From contig JAEWEY010000005.1 of the NCBI GenBank assembly GCA_023389105.1, forward strand, positions 186,001 through 250,000: a stretch of DNA of 64,000 bases, in the 5' to 3' direction. The notes under the pieces were generated by a model. The model had not been told where the DNA came from. It ran no database searches and worked only from the letters and a program-made list of their open reading frames with translations. This DNA is from Pseudomonadota bacterium. Lineage in GTDB: Bacteria > Pseudomonadota > Alphaproteobacteria > Sphingomonadales > Sphingomonadaceae. This document shows positions 1-8,297 of this stretch, one piece after another (position 1 is the first letter of the stretch; every line of letters begins with the position of its first letter). The position numbers were made by a program, and so were the translations under genes.

Positions 1-168
1 ACCTATGATCTCGTCCGCCGAATAGCCCTTGAACCGTTCAGCACCCGCATTCCACGTCACTACATGGCCGACGGGATCCAGCATGTAGATCGCATAGTCG
101 GTGACCGACTGGACGAGCAGCTCGAAGCGGCGATTTGCAAGTTCGTCCTCTTGGTCGGTACCACTCAT
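1..168 (-). CDS. PAS-domain sensor protein, N-terminal 56 residues (runs off the window)
   Basis: Only the first 56 codons are present; the gene continues beyond base 1. The start is the ATG at 166-168. The peptide is a hydrophilic N-terminus followed by the opening of a PAS domain (VTDYAIYMLDPVGHVVTWN, then GAERFKGYSADEIIG), the form found in cytosolic PAS histidine kinases of alphaproteobacteria. No transmembrane segment precedes the PAS domain. Such proteins are often HisKA_2/HWE kinases feeding the general stress response, but the catalytic part is not visible, so a PAS-GGDEF or other output is equally possible. Confidence 0.75.
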   Translation of the reverse strand, partial: MSGTDQEDELANRRFELLVQSVTDYAIYMLDPVGHVVTWNAGAERFKGYSADEIIG

Positions 169-316
169 CCGAAATCCCGTATTGACGCCCCGGGGCCAGT
201 GCTCTGGCCCCGGTTCACGGTTAGGGCAAGTCGTTTGAGCAGCGCCTAACCAAAGTTAGTCGCCGCTTGCGTTGGGGTACTCGGGTGCTGCCTCCACACT
301 AGCTAAGCTCGGCTTC

Positions 317-925
317 TTAGCGGCTTCCGCCACTAAGATCAGTCGCGGGCTTGCCGACGCTATAGGATTCGCTCGACTGTTTCGCGACGCGAGCCTCTTC
401 GTCGGCCTCGTGGAAACGCTCCGCAGCCTTATCCATTTGGGCGCTCGCATCTTGCATCATTTGTCCCATGCTCGACATGGTCACCTGCCGGACGACGTCC
501 TTCCTGAGTTCCTGATCGAAGGGCCTGCCGGTCAGCTGGGCGTCCACCGCTTCAGCGGCGAGCCGCTGGATCTGGGACTTGATCATTCGGCGTGCATCCT
601 TGTTGCGCCAATGATCGTCTGGGGCAGTCCCATCCAGATAATAGACGGTCACGACGCTGGCGGCGTCGCCTTTCGGATCGACCTTGGCGATGATCCGACC
701 GAGATCCTCGCCCTCATGCGTGAACTGCCACACCACGGCATTGTCGCCGGGGATTGATTCGAAGCTCGCGTGCACCGGATTGAGCCCGCCGGGCAGTTCA
801 TCCATCCCCGGTGCCGTTCCGATCGAGCTTAGGCTTTCGAAGGCCTGAACCGGTGCAACTTGGTATGTCGTTCCACCGCAGGCGCTGAGCAGCAACGCGG
901 CAATGCCAATGATCGTCTTACGCAT
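317..925 (-). CDS. Putative lipoprotein of unknown function, 202 aa
   Basis: The start at 925 gives MRKTIIGIAALLLSACGG, a textbook lipoprotein signal with lipobox LSAC; the open frame further upstream has no signal and runs into the next gene. The mature part is soluble, with a Trp/Tyr-containing core around residues 60-100 and a charged, probably helical C-terminal half (residues 125-185) rich in Met, Gln, Glu and Ala. I do not recognise a family. It lies 22 bases downstream of another envelope protein on the same strand (948-1610), and the two probably form an operon. Export to the periplasm is well supported; the function is unknown. Confidence 0.7.
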   Translation of the reverse strand: MRKTIIGIAALLLSACGGTTYQVAPVQAFESLSSIGTAPGMDELPGGLNPVHASFESIPGDNAVVWQFTHEGEDLGRIIAKVDPKGDAASVVTVYYLDGTAPDDHWRNKDARRMIKSQIQRLAAEAVDAQLTGRPFDQELRKDVVRQVTMSSMGQMMQDASAQMDKAAERFHEADEEARVAKQSSESYSVGKPATDLSGGSR

Positions 926-947
926 GATGTATCCCCGTTCTCTTGTT

Positions 948-1610
948 TCAATTGTTGTCGCGCAGGTAAGTTGTCGGTCTACCCGCCTCCGCACTAGGCT
1001 TGGTCGCAGCCGCCATGCTTTCTCGCGGTGAAGCTGGCCGGATTGCAGAGTAGGGGTCGGCGCTCCCGACACCGGACGCCTGCAGCTGCTCGGCCACATC
1101 GGTAAACATGTCCTGGGTGATCTGTCCGACTTCCCGGATTTGCTCCGGATGCGCTGCCGCATTGTCGGCGAAGGCGCGCATCGCGCGCTGCGGGTCGACC
1201 GGGCGCCCATCCAGCGCCGCGTCGACACGCTCGTAGAAGCTCGTCTCGGCGTAGCTGCGCATGAACTTCGTCGAAAGCAGGCGATCACCGTATCCGCCAT
1301 CCATGCTTCCGTTGCGATATGACAGCAGTACCCGCGTTTTCGCCGGCCCTTCGGATGTCAGCGTGGCGGTGAAGCTTCCGGCCGGACGGCTGCCCGCCCG
1401 TACGTTCCAGGTCAGGGTGTTGCCAATTTCGGTGAAGGTGCTCGATGCGCCAGTCGCCGCTGGCGATTGGTCCGGAAACTGAACGCCCTCAAGCCGCAGC
1501 CGCGCATCGTCGATCGACAGATTATAGACTTCGCCGCGGTCGAACGCGCCGCCGGCATAGAGTCCGCCCACTGCCAGTCCCGACGCCGTAATGACTGCCA
1601 ATGTCTTCAC
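948..1610 (-). CDS. Putative membrane-anchored periplasmic protein, 220 aa
   Basis: Starts MKTLAVITASGLAVGGLYAGGAFDRG, a short N-terminal hydrophobic segment of about 18 residues that could act as an uncleaved anchor or signal peptide. The rest is soluble: a Thr/Ser-rich part suggesting beta structure (residues 50-100), then a helical segment around RAMRAFADNAAAHPEQIREV, and a low-complexity Ser/Ala/Pro tail. No family is recognised. It is co-directional with the lipoprotein at 317-925 (22-base gap). Both carry a TGRPFD/DGRPVD-like segment before a helical stretch (AQLTGRPFDQELRKDV and AALDGRPVDPQRAM), so the pair may be distantly related. Confidence 0.65.
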   Translation of the reverse strand: MKTLAVITASGLAVGGLYAGGAFDRGEVYNLSIDDARLRLEGVQFPDQSPAATGASSTFTEIGNTLTWNVRAGSRPAGSFTATLTSEGPAKTRVLLSYRNGSMDGGYGDRLLSTKFMRSYAETSFYERVDAALDGRPVDPQRAMRAFADNAAAHPEQIREVGQITQDMFTDVAEQLQASGVGSADPYSAIRPASPRESMAAATKPSAEAGRPTTYLRDNN

Positions 1611-1945
1611 GCCAACCTGCCGTTGCCCAATCCAGCGACAACGACATGTAATTGATGAGAGTTAGCAATCCGCTAAAGCTAAGGAGCTTTGCATCAACGC
1701 GAGCGGGTCGCGGTCAAGGCGGCGCGCGATCGTTGCCGGACCTGCGCCCCCGCATAATTGGCAGCGTACCGCCGTCGTCCGGCCTCAAGCTGTGGAAAAC
1801 TGAGTCCTCGCGGCGACACTTTCCACCATTTTTTCGGCACGCGTTAACTTTTTTCCTTGGCTTGGGACTCGCAATGATTCAAAGATTCATGCCGGAAGGT
1901 CAACGCGTTGCGCGTTTCGGGGCGCTGCTGGGGAGGTTTGGGGAC
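1611..1945. promoter_or_regulatory. ftsZ upstream region with clustered GANTC sites
   Basis: A 335-base gap between a minus-strand gene and ftsZ. It holds four GANTC sequences (CcrM methylation targets in alphaproteobacteria): GAGTC 1802-1806, GACTC 1866-1870, GATTC 1876-1880 and GATTC 1884-1888, the last three within 23 bases. The ftsZ reading frame is open back to 1652, but that extension has no family character. The strong ribosome site (GGGGAGG near 1930-1937) belongs to the ATG at 1946. In Caulobacter ftsZ transcription is activated by CcrM methylation; a similar role here is an inference. Confidence 0.5.
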
Positions 1946-3295
1946 ATGAGCATCGATTTCATTCGGCCGGAAGTGGACGAACTCCGCCCGCGCATCAGCG
2001 TGATCGGCGTCGGCGGTGCGGGCGGCAACGCCATCGCCAACATGATGAACGCGGACGTCCAGGGCGTCGATTTCATCGTCGCCAACACCGACGCGCAGGC
2101 GCTCAACGCCTCCGCCGCGGACCGCCGCATTCAGCTTGGCCTCAAGATCACGCAGGGCCTGGGCGCGGGCTCGCGTCCGGAAATCGGCCGTGCTGCGGCC
2201 GAGGAAACGATTGCCGAGATCGATCAGGCGCTCGAAGGCGCGCACATGTGCTTCATCGCCGCCGGCATGGGCGGCGGCACCGGCACCGGCGCTGCGCCGG
2301 TCATCGCCAAGGCCGCCCGCGACAAGGGCATCCTGACCGTCGGCGTCGTCACCAAGCCGTTCGCGTTCGAAGGCGCCCGCCGTGGCCGTTCCGCGGACTC
2401 GGGCATTAACGAGCTCCAACAGCACGTCGACACGCTGATCGTCATTCCGAACCAGAATCTGTTCCGCCTCGCCAATTCGGAAACGACCTTCAAGCAGGCG
2501 TTTGAAATGGCCGACGAGGTGCTTCAGCAGGGCGTCCGCGGTATCACCGACCTGATGGTCATGCCGGGCCTCATCAACCTCGACTTCGCCGACGTCCGCT
2601 CGGTGATGAGCGAGATGGGCAAGGCGATGATGGGCACCGGCGAGGCCGACGGCGACAACCGCGCCATCGAAGCCGCCGAAAAGGCCATCAGCAATCCGCT
2701 GCTCGACGGCGTGTCGATGAAGGGTGCCAAGGGCGTCATCATCTCGATCACCGGCGGCGAGGACATGCGCCTGATGGAAGTCGACGAGGCGGCCAGCCAC
2801 ATCAAGGAACTGGTCGATCCGGACGCCAACATCATCTGGGGCTCGGCGTTCAACAACGACCTTGGCGGAAAGATCCGCGTGTCGGTCGTCGCCACGGGCA
2901 TCGAGGCCGAGGTCGGCGCGCAGCCGGCGCCCGGCAAGGTGTTCAGCTTCCCGGCCCGCACCGCGACCGCGGTTCCGGCGCCGATCAAGCCGGCCGCCGC
3001 GCCGGTTGCCGAAACCGCTGAAGAGCCGATGGCGATCGAGCCGGTGGCCGAAGAAGATGACGAGCTGCTGCTCGGCGCCGACGACATCCTGACCAGCCCG
3101 GTCGGCGCCCCTCCGATCGCACCGCCGAAGGATGAGGACGAGATCGCGGCACCGGCCAATGGCGGCGGCACTTTGTTCGAGCGCATGTCGAACATCGCCC
3201 GCGGCGCCCCGAAGGCGCAGATCGACGAAGACGCGCCCGAAGAACGCGCGCCGATCGACATCCCGCGCTTCCTGAATCGCCAGAACAACCAATAG
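1946..3295 (+). CDS. ftsZ: Cell division protein FtsZ
   Basis: Tubulin-like GTPase that polymerises into the Z ring at midcell. The start at 1946 gives MSIDFIRPEVDELRPRISV, with GGGGAGG about nine bases upstream. Visible features are the N-terminal nucleotide loop GVGGAGGNAI, the tubulin signature GMGGGTGTGAAP, the T7-loop-like NLDFADVRSVM, an Ala/Pro/Glu-rich linker from about residue 325, and a conserved C-terminal peptide IDIPRFLNRQNNQ, which in the family binds FtsA and other tethers. The length (449 aa) fits alphaproteobacterial FtsZ with its long linker. ftsQ and ftsA, usually just upstream in the dcw cluster, are absent: the upstream genes are unrelated and on the other strand. A terminator follows at 3318. 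Confidence 0.97.
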   Translation: MSIDFIRPEVDELRPRISVIGVGGAGGNAIANMMNADVQGVDFIVANTDAQALNASAADRRIQLGLKITQGLGAGSRPEIGRAAAEETIAEIDQALEGAHMCFIAAGMGGGTGTGAAPVIAKAARDKGILTVGVVTKPFAFEGARRGRSADSGINELQQHVDTLIVIPNQNLFRLANSETTFKQAFEMADEVLQQGVRGITDLMVMPGLINLDFADVRSVMSEMGKAMMGTGEADGDNRAIEAAEKAISNPLLDGVSMKGAKGVIISITGGEDMRLMEVDEAASHIKELVDPDANIIWGSAFNNDLGGKIRVSVVATGIEAEVGAQPAPGKVFSFPARTATAVPAPIKPAAAPVAETAEEPMAIEPVAEEDDELLLGADDILTSPVGAPPIAPPKDEDEIAAPANGGGTLFERMSNIARGAPKAQIDEDAPEERAPIDIPRFLNRQNNQ

Positions 3296-3317
3296 GCTTC
3301 ACCGGCCTTTGCGAAGG

Positions 3318-3344
3318 GGGCGGCCCGCTTGGGTCGCCCTTTTT
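3318..3344 (+). terminator. Rho-independent terminator after ftsZ
   Basis: GGGCGGCCC (3318-3326), loop GCTT, GGGTCGCCC (3331-3339), followed by five T (3340-3344). The stem has one G-T pair. It lies 23 bases after the ftsZ stop. Confidence 0.85.
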
Positions 3345-3436
3345 CGTTCAGGTGAACCGCTCCTGAAAACGGCTCACCGTAAACCCTCTAGCCAGAAAGC
3401 TTCCGGCAAGATTCCATGCGCCACCGGGGAGGGATG

Positions 3437-4624
3437 ATGCGGGGATCCGTGAAAATTCGGTTGGCGACGGCGTTGCTTGGTTGCGCGTTGGCCGGCACTG
3501 TGTCGGCGCAAGGCAGCTATTCGCCTTACAATGAAAGTCCGGCGACGGCGCTGTCACGTTACGTCCGGACGCTGGCGTCGGATCCCAAGGACTTCGAGAC
3601 CCTAATCGGTGCTGGCAAAGCCGCGCTGGAAATGGGCGACACGAATGCTGCGGCCGGTTTCTTCGCGAGGGCCGACGAGGTCGATCCGCGAAGCCCGTTG
3701 CCCCAGGCGGGAATGGGCGCCGTATCCGTCGCGAACGGCGATCCGCAAGCAGCGTTACCCTATTTCAAGCGGGCTCAGGAATTGGGGCTTCCCCTGTCCG
3801 CATTCGGCTGCGACCGCGGCCTCGCATACGATCTTCTCGGCCAGCAGGCGCAGGCTCAGGTCGATTACCGCGCGGCGCTCGCAGGCCGCGATTCCGACGA
3901 AACCCGCCGGCGATTGGCTTTGAGCCTCGCCATCAGCGGGAAGCGTGACGAAGCGCTGCAAACTCTGGCGCCTCTTTCTGCCAAGGGCGATCCAGGCGTC
4001 GCTCGGGTGCGAGCCTTCGTTCTCGCCCTAACCGGCGATTCAAATTCGGCGATCCGCGCGATCAACGCCGTCATGCCTGGTCAGTCCTATGGCGTGGCAC
4101 CGTTCCTTCAGCGCTTGCCGAGCCTGACGCCCGGCCAGCGCGCTGCCGCGGTCAACCTTGGCATCGTGCCCGACGCCGGGTCCGGTTCGTCGACCTATTC
4201 CGTTGCGGCGACCAGCGGCGGCGACCGCCTTTCGGGGATAGACTCCTGGCTCAGCACGCCGCAGCAAGCGGTGCAGCCCACGCGTCAGGCGCCCCAGCCG
4301 GTCGTTCAAGCGTCCTACAGCCGTCCGGCGCTTTCAGTTCAACCCGCCGCGGTCCAGCCGAAGATTTGGCTCCAGCTCGCAAGCGGTCAGAATGTGGACG
4401 ATTTCACCGGTCGTTTTGCCCGAATGAAGTCGCAGAATCCGGAAGTGTTCAAGGGCATCAAGCCCTATGTCGCCCGCAGCGCTGACCGGGCTCGTCTATT
4501 GATCGGTCCGTTCCGCGGCCCGTCCGATGCCCAGATCCTGGCCGAGGATCTCGAGACGGTCGGCATTGCGTCCTTCCGTTTTACCAATTCCCAAACCGAT
4601 CGGATTGCGCCACTCGCAATGTGA
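3437..4624 (+). CDS. Secreted TPR and SPOR domain protein
   Basis: A signal peptide (VKIRLATALLGCALAGTVSA) is followed by tetratricopeptide-like helical repeats over about residues 25-220 (LIGAGKAALEMGDTNAAAGFF; GCDRGLAYDLLGQQAQA), a Gln/Pro/Ser-rich linker, and a C-terminal SPOR domain (IWLQLASGQNVDDF to the end). SPOR domains bind denuded septal peptidoglycan, so the protein is probably periplasmic and division-associated; its place after ftsZ agrees. Starts at 3416, 3434, 3437 and GTG 3449 are possible; GGGGAGG at 3426-3432 favours 3437, and GGGGA at 3440 would support 3449. The stop overlaps the start of dgt (TGATG). Confidence 0.85.
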   Translation: MRGSVKIRLATALLGCALAGTVSAQGSYSPYNESPATALSRYVRTLASDPKDFETLIGAGKAALEMGDTNAAAGFFARADEVDPRSPLPQAGMGAVSVANGDPQAALPYFKRAQELGLPLSAFGCDRGLAYDLLGQQAQAQVDYRAALAGRDSDETRRRLALSLAISGKRDEALQTLAPLSAKGDPGVARVRAFVLALTGDSNSAIRAINAVMPGQSYGVAPFLQRLPSLTPGQRAAAVNLGIVPDAGSGSSTYSVAATSGGDRLSGIDSWLSTPQQAVQPTRQAPQPVVQASYSRPALSVQPAAVQPKIWLQLASGQNVDDFTGRFARMKSQNPEVFKGIKPYVARSADRARLLIGPFRGPSDAQILAEDLETVGIASFRFTNSQTDRIAPLAM

Positions 4625-5787
4625 TGAGCCTGCCTCCCGCGATCGCCGCCAATCCAGCCAGGTCGCGTGGAAGGCTCCACCCTGAAAGCAACGGCGGTCC
4701 CCGCGGCCCGCGCGACATCTTTCAGCGCGATCGCGACCGCATCATCCACTCGGTCGCCTTCCGCCGCCTGCGCCACAAGACGCAGGTGTTCGTGGCACCC
4801 GACGGAGACCATTACCGGGTCCGCCTGACCCACAGCCTGGAAGTGGCCCAGATCGGCCGCACCATGGCCAGGGCGCTGGGCCTGAACGAAGACCTGACCG
4901 AGGCGCTGTGCCTCGCCCACGACCTTGGTCACCCGCCGTTTGGGCATGCCGGTGAAGACGCCCTGAGCGCTGCCATGGGCGACGCCGGCGGCTTCGACCA
5001 CAATGCCCACACCGTGCGCATCGTGACGAAGCTGGAGACGCCTTATCCGGAGTTCGATGGGCTGAACCTCAGCTGGGAAGCGCTTGAGGGACTGGCCAAG
5101 CACAACGGTCCCATTGCTGACCCGACTTGGGCAATGCGCGAGACGAACGAACAGTGGGATCTCGAGCTTGGGACTTGGCCCAGTCTGGAAGCGCAGATTT
5201 CCGCCATCTCTGACGACATCGCTTACGACGCTCATGATATCGACGATGGATTGAGGGCAGGCCTGCTGCACCTCGAAGAACTCATCGAGCAGCCTTTGCT
5301 CCGCGACCTGTGGAATGCGATCGGGCGGCGCTATCCGGACGTGGAGATTGAAAAGAAACAGCGCGCTCTGGTGCGCGACCTGATTGGTCGTCTCGTCGGC
5401 GATGTGCTGAACGAGACCGAGCGCCGGGTAATCGACAGCGGTGTCGCGTCGATCGACGATGTCCGTCGGGCCGAGCGCCAGCTTTGCAACTTCTCGGAAG
5501 ATGTTGCCCAGCAGGAACGCAAGCTGAAGCGCTTCCTCTACGAGCGGCTCTATGGTTTACCGGAGCTCAAGCCGATCCGTGCCGAGGCGGAGCGTGTCGT
5601 TGCCAATCTGGCGGCAGCCTATCGACACGACCCCACCCTTTTGCCCAATTGGTGGCGACGCGGCGCGAACGACGTCGAGCAAGTTCGGACGATCGGCGAC
5701 TTTGTCGCCGGGATGACCGATCGGTTCGCTATTGCCCGGCATGAGGAATTGGTTGGGCCAGTAACGCTGCCTACGGGTCGCTTCTGA
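4624..5787 (+). CDS. dgt: Deoxyguanosinetriphosphate triphosphohydrolase-like protein (HD-domain dNTPase)
   Basis: Hydrolyses dNTPs to deoxynucleosides and triphosphate in the family. The HD metal-binding motifs are present: H in VRLTHSLEVAQIGR, HD in CLAHDLGHPPFGHAGE, and a later D in ISDDIAYDAHDIDDG. At 387 aa it belongs to the shorter dGTPase-like subgroup of alphaproteobacteria rather than the 505-aa E. coli Dgt. The N-terminal RGPRDIFQRDRDRIIHS with FRRLRHKTQVF is diagnostic of the subgroup. The ATG at 4624 overlaps the previous stop by one base; GTG at 4621 is an alternative adding one residue. Substrate range cannot be read from the sequence. Confidence 0.93.
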   Translation: MSLPPAIAANPARSRGRLHPESNGGPRGPRDIFQRDRDRIIHSVAFRRLRHKTQVFVAPDGDHYRVRLTHSLEVAQIGRTMARALGLNEDLTEALCLAHDLGHPPFGHAGEDALSAAMGDAGGFDHNAHTVRIVTKLETPYPEFDGLNLSWEALEGLAKHNGPIADPTWAMRETNEQWDLELGTWPSLEAQISAISDDIAYDAHDIDDGLRAGLLHLEELIEQPLLRDLWNAIGRRYPDVEIEKKQRALVRDLIGRLVGDVLNETERRVIDSGVASIDDVRRAERQLCNFSEDVAQQERKLKRFLYERLYGLPELKPIRAEAERVVANLAAAYRHDPTLLPNWWRRGANDVEQVRTIGDFVAGMTDRFAIARHEELVGPVTLPTGRF

Positions 5788-5827
5788 CGGTTCCGGTTTC
5801 TTAACCCATTGCCGCGAATGTGATTGG

Positions 5828-6136
5828 GTGGGGTATTGGCGGAAACTTGCGGCCGGGACGCTGCTGCTGACGTTTGGATCGAGCGTCGTGAAGGCTGGCG
5901 ACCCGTTGATCGTCACCAAACTCGCGGATGCTGAAACGCAGCTTCTGGCGCCTGACGGCTCGCTGGTGAATCCATCGCCGGAGCAGCGCAATGCCGATTT
6001 CATCAATGCGCTCGTGGCGGCTAGCGCCGCGCGCGAGCGCGCTATCGATGAGCAGTGCCGCGATACGCAATTCGTGCCGGAAGGGCGGGAGGCGCGGATG
6101 ACGTGGGAGGCCAAGTGCCGGTATCGGCGCCGTTAG
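5828..6136 (+). CDS. Small secreted protein of unknown function, 102 aa
   Basis: Starts at GTG 5828 (MGYWRKLAAGTLLLTFGSSVVKAGDPL), a likely Sec signal peptide cleaved after VKA. The mature part of about 80 residues has two Cys near its C-terminus (DEQCRDTQ and EAKCRYRRR), which could form a periplasmic disulfide, and ends in a basic tail. No family is recognised. It sits 40 bases after dgt and before another small exported protein, in a place where argS usually follows dgt closely. The non-ATG start and weak ribosome site leave the exact N-terminus uncertain. Confidence 0.55.
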   Translation: MGYWRKLAAGTLLLTFGSSVVKAGDPLIVTKLADAETQLLAPDGSLVNPSPEQRNADFINALVAASAARERAIDEQCRDTQFVPEGREARMTWEAKCRYRRR

Positions 6137-6183
6137 CCAAATGCCGAAAGCTCCTTTTAACGGCTTTCGTTGATTTTGAGCAC

Positions 6184-6489
6184 ATGTCGATGAAGCGCAG
6201 AACTTTGCTGGCAGGGACCGCGATCGCCTGCATGATCCCCGGTCAAGTCGCGGCCGCGCCCGGCGAAATGCTGGTCGAGACGCGGTTGGCGGATCCCGAC
6301 CCCGGCTTCGTGCCGCCGCCCGTCGAGCGAAAGACGGCTGCGACGCCGCGAAAGGCGAAAGACCCGACCTTGGACGAAGCTTTCGAGGGCCTCGGTCGGG
6401 CGATCGGACAGGCGGCACAGGTCATGCACCAAAAGGCGATTGACCGGGCGGCGCAGGCGCGCGACACCGGCGAGCCTCCCAAGGACTAA
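6184..6489 (+). CDS. Small exported protein of unknown function, 101 aa
   Basis: The ATG at 6184 gives MSMKRRTLLAGTAIACMIPGQVAAAPGE, a signal peptide with an RR pair before the hydrophobic stretch; this is not a full twin-arginine consensus. The mature protein is Pro/Lys-rich at first (VPPPVERKTAATPRKAKDP) and ends with an amphipathic helix (LDEAFEGLGRAIGQAAQVMHQ). The open frame extends upstream to 6055, but those residues overlap the preceding gene and lack a signal. No family is recognised. It lies between the unknown secreted protein and argS. Confidence 0.55.
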   Translation: MSMKRRTLLAGTAIACMIPGQVAAAPGEMLVETRLADPDPGFVPPPVERKTAATPRKAKDPTLDEAFEGLGRAIGQAAQVMHQKAIDRAAQARDTGEPPKD

Positions 6490-6563
6490 AGCAACGACCT
6501 GATGGGTGACGCGCAGTAACTGCTGCGCTAGACGCGCCGCTTTCCAGTTTCGGTGAAAGCGAC

Positions 6564-8294
6564 TTGAGCCTCTACGCCCAATATTCCGCGCTCCTCGACG
6601 GGGTGCTCGACGATCTCGTGAACGATGGCGCGCTGCCAGCCGGTCTCGATCGCAAGAACGTGACGGTCGAGCCGCCGCGCGATCCCTCACATGGCGACCT
6701 CGCCGTGAACGCGGCCATGGTGCTGGCGAAAGCTGCGCAAACCAATCCGCGCGCGCTTGCGGAACTGATTAAGGGTAAGCTCGCTGCCCTGCCGAGCGTG
6801 GCCTCTGTGGAAATCGCCGGTCCGGGCTTCATCAATATCCGCCTTCACCCCAAGGCCTGGCGGGATGAGCTGCGCGCCATCCTGTCGCAGGGCGAAGCCT
6901 ATGGCCTTTCCAAGGTCGGCGCGAACGAGCGGGTCAATGTCGAATATGTTTCCGCAAATCCGACCGGCCCGCTGCACATGGGCCACTGCCGTGGCGCGGT
7001 GGTCGGCGACAGCCTGGCGCGCTTGCTCGAGGCGGCGGGCTTCCGGGTTACGAAGGAATATTACGTCAATGACGCCGGCGCGCAGGTCGATACACTCGCC
7101 CGGTCCGTGCACCTGCGATACCGCGAGGCACTCGGCGAGACGATCGAGATCGGCGAAGGCTTCTACCCCGGTGACTATCTAAAGCCGGTCGGTGTCGTTC
7201 TAGCGGCGGAACATGGCGCCCGCTTCGTAGATGCGCCTGAGGCGGAGTGGTTGCCGCTATTCCGCGACACCGCGATCAAGGCGATGCTCAATCTGATCCG
7301 TCACGATCTCGGCCTGCTTGGTATCCACCACGACCTCTTCTCTTCGGAAGCTGCACTGCAGCACAGCGGTGCCGTCGACGACGCGATGGCGGAACTGCGC
7401 AGCAAAGGTCTTGTGTTCGAAGGCGTCCTGGAACGGCCCAAGAGCCTCGACCCTCACGACGAGTGGGAGCCTGTCGAACTGACCTTGTTCCGCTCGACCG
7501 AGTTCGGCGATGACCAGGATCGCCCGATGAAGAAGTCGGACGGCAGCTGGACCTACTTCGGTGCCGACGCTGCCTATCACTTCCAGAAAGCGCAGAAAGC
7601 GGACCATTTGGTCAACATCTGGGGCGCGGATCACGCGGGTACGGTCAAGCGGGTGCAGGCAGCTGTTCGCGCGCTGACCGGTGGCAAGGTCGACCTCGAC
7701 GTCAAGCTGGTCAACATGGTCCGGCTGTTCCGCAACGGCGAGCCGTTCAAGATGAGCAAGCGTGCCGGCGACTTCGTCACGCTGGCGGATGTCGTGAATG
7801 AGGTCGGCAAGGACGTCGTCCGCTTCATGATGCTGACCAAGCGCGCGGACACGCCATTGGATTTCGACTTCGCCAAAGTCGTCGAAGCGTCGAAGGACAA
7901 TCCCGTTTTCTATGTGCAGTATGCGCACGCCCGGGTGAGCTCGCTGAAGCGCAAGGCGGCGGAAGCCGGAGTCGACCTTGCCCAGCCGGCGGATTTGTCG
8001 CTGCTCGACGATGAGGAACTCGCGCTGGTGAAGCGGGCGGCGCAATATTCGCGGGTGCTCGAAAGCGCGGCGCTGGCGCACGAACCGCACCGCATCGCCT
8101 TTTACCTCTACGATCTGGCGGCGGAATTTCACGCGCTCTGGAACCGCGGCAATGACGATCCGGAGCGGCGGTTCCTCCTAGACAAAAATCCACAGCTTTC
8201 TCGGGCGCGTCTGGAACTCGCCCTGGGGATCGCGCAGATTATCCGCAGTGGCCTCGATTTGATGGGGGTTGCCGCCACTGAGGAGATGCGTTGA
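6564..8294 (+). CDS. argS: Arginine--tRNA ligase
   Basis: Class I aminoacyl-tRNA synthetase charging tRNA-Arg with arginine in the cytoplasm. It shows the N-terminal Add1 domain (MSLYAQYSALLDGVL), the HIGH-type motif within NPTGPLHMGHCRG, the KMSK-type motif FKMSKRAGDFVTL, and the C-terminal DALR anticodon-binding domain (NPVFYVQYAHARVSSL to the end). The length (576 aa) is normal. The start is a TTG at 6564, as the family alignment of the N-terminus requires. The SPOR gene follows after 3 bases, so argS heads a tight operon (SPOR, nagZ). Confidence 0.96.
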   Translation: MSLYAQYSALLDGVLDDLVNDGALPAGLDRKNVTVEPPRDPSHGDLAVNAAMVLAKAAQTNPRALAELIKGKLAALPSVASVEIAGPGFINIRLHPKAWRDELRAILSQGEAYGLSKVGANERVNVEYVSANPTGPLHMGHCRGAVVGDSLARLLEAAGFRVTKEYYVNDAGAQVDTLARSVHLRYREALGETIEIGEGFYPGDYLKPVGVVLAAEHGARFVDAPEAEWLPLFRDTAIKAMLNLIRHDLGLLGIHHDLFSSEAALQHSGAVDDAMAELRSKGLVFEGVLERPKSLDPHDEWEPVELTLFRSTEFGDDQDRPMKKSDGSWTYFGADAAYHFQKAQKADHLVNIWGADHAGTVKRVQAAVRALTGGKVDLDVKLVNMVRLFRNGEPFKMSKRAGDFVTLADVVNEVGKDVVRFMMLTKRADTPLDFDFAKVVEASKDNPVFYVQYAHARVSSLKRKAAEAGVDLAQPADLSLLDDEELALVKRAAQYSRVLESAALAHEPHRIAFYLYDLAAEFHALWNRGNDDPERRFLLDKNPQLSRARLELALGIAQIIRSGLDLMGVAATEEMR

Positions 8295-8297
8295 TCC

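Noticed and set aside
1652..1945. 98-codon N-terminal extension of ftsZ
   Set aside because: Open only by chance; FtsZ family N-termini start at the ATG at 1946, which has the strong ribosome site.
1844..3292. 482-codon frame on the minus strand opposite ftsZ
   Set aside because: Shadow of GC-rich ftsZ: Arg/Asp/Val-rich, no motif, no ribosome site.
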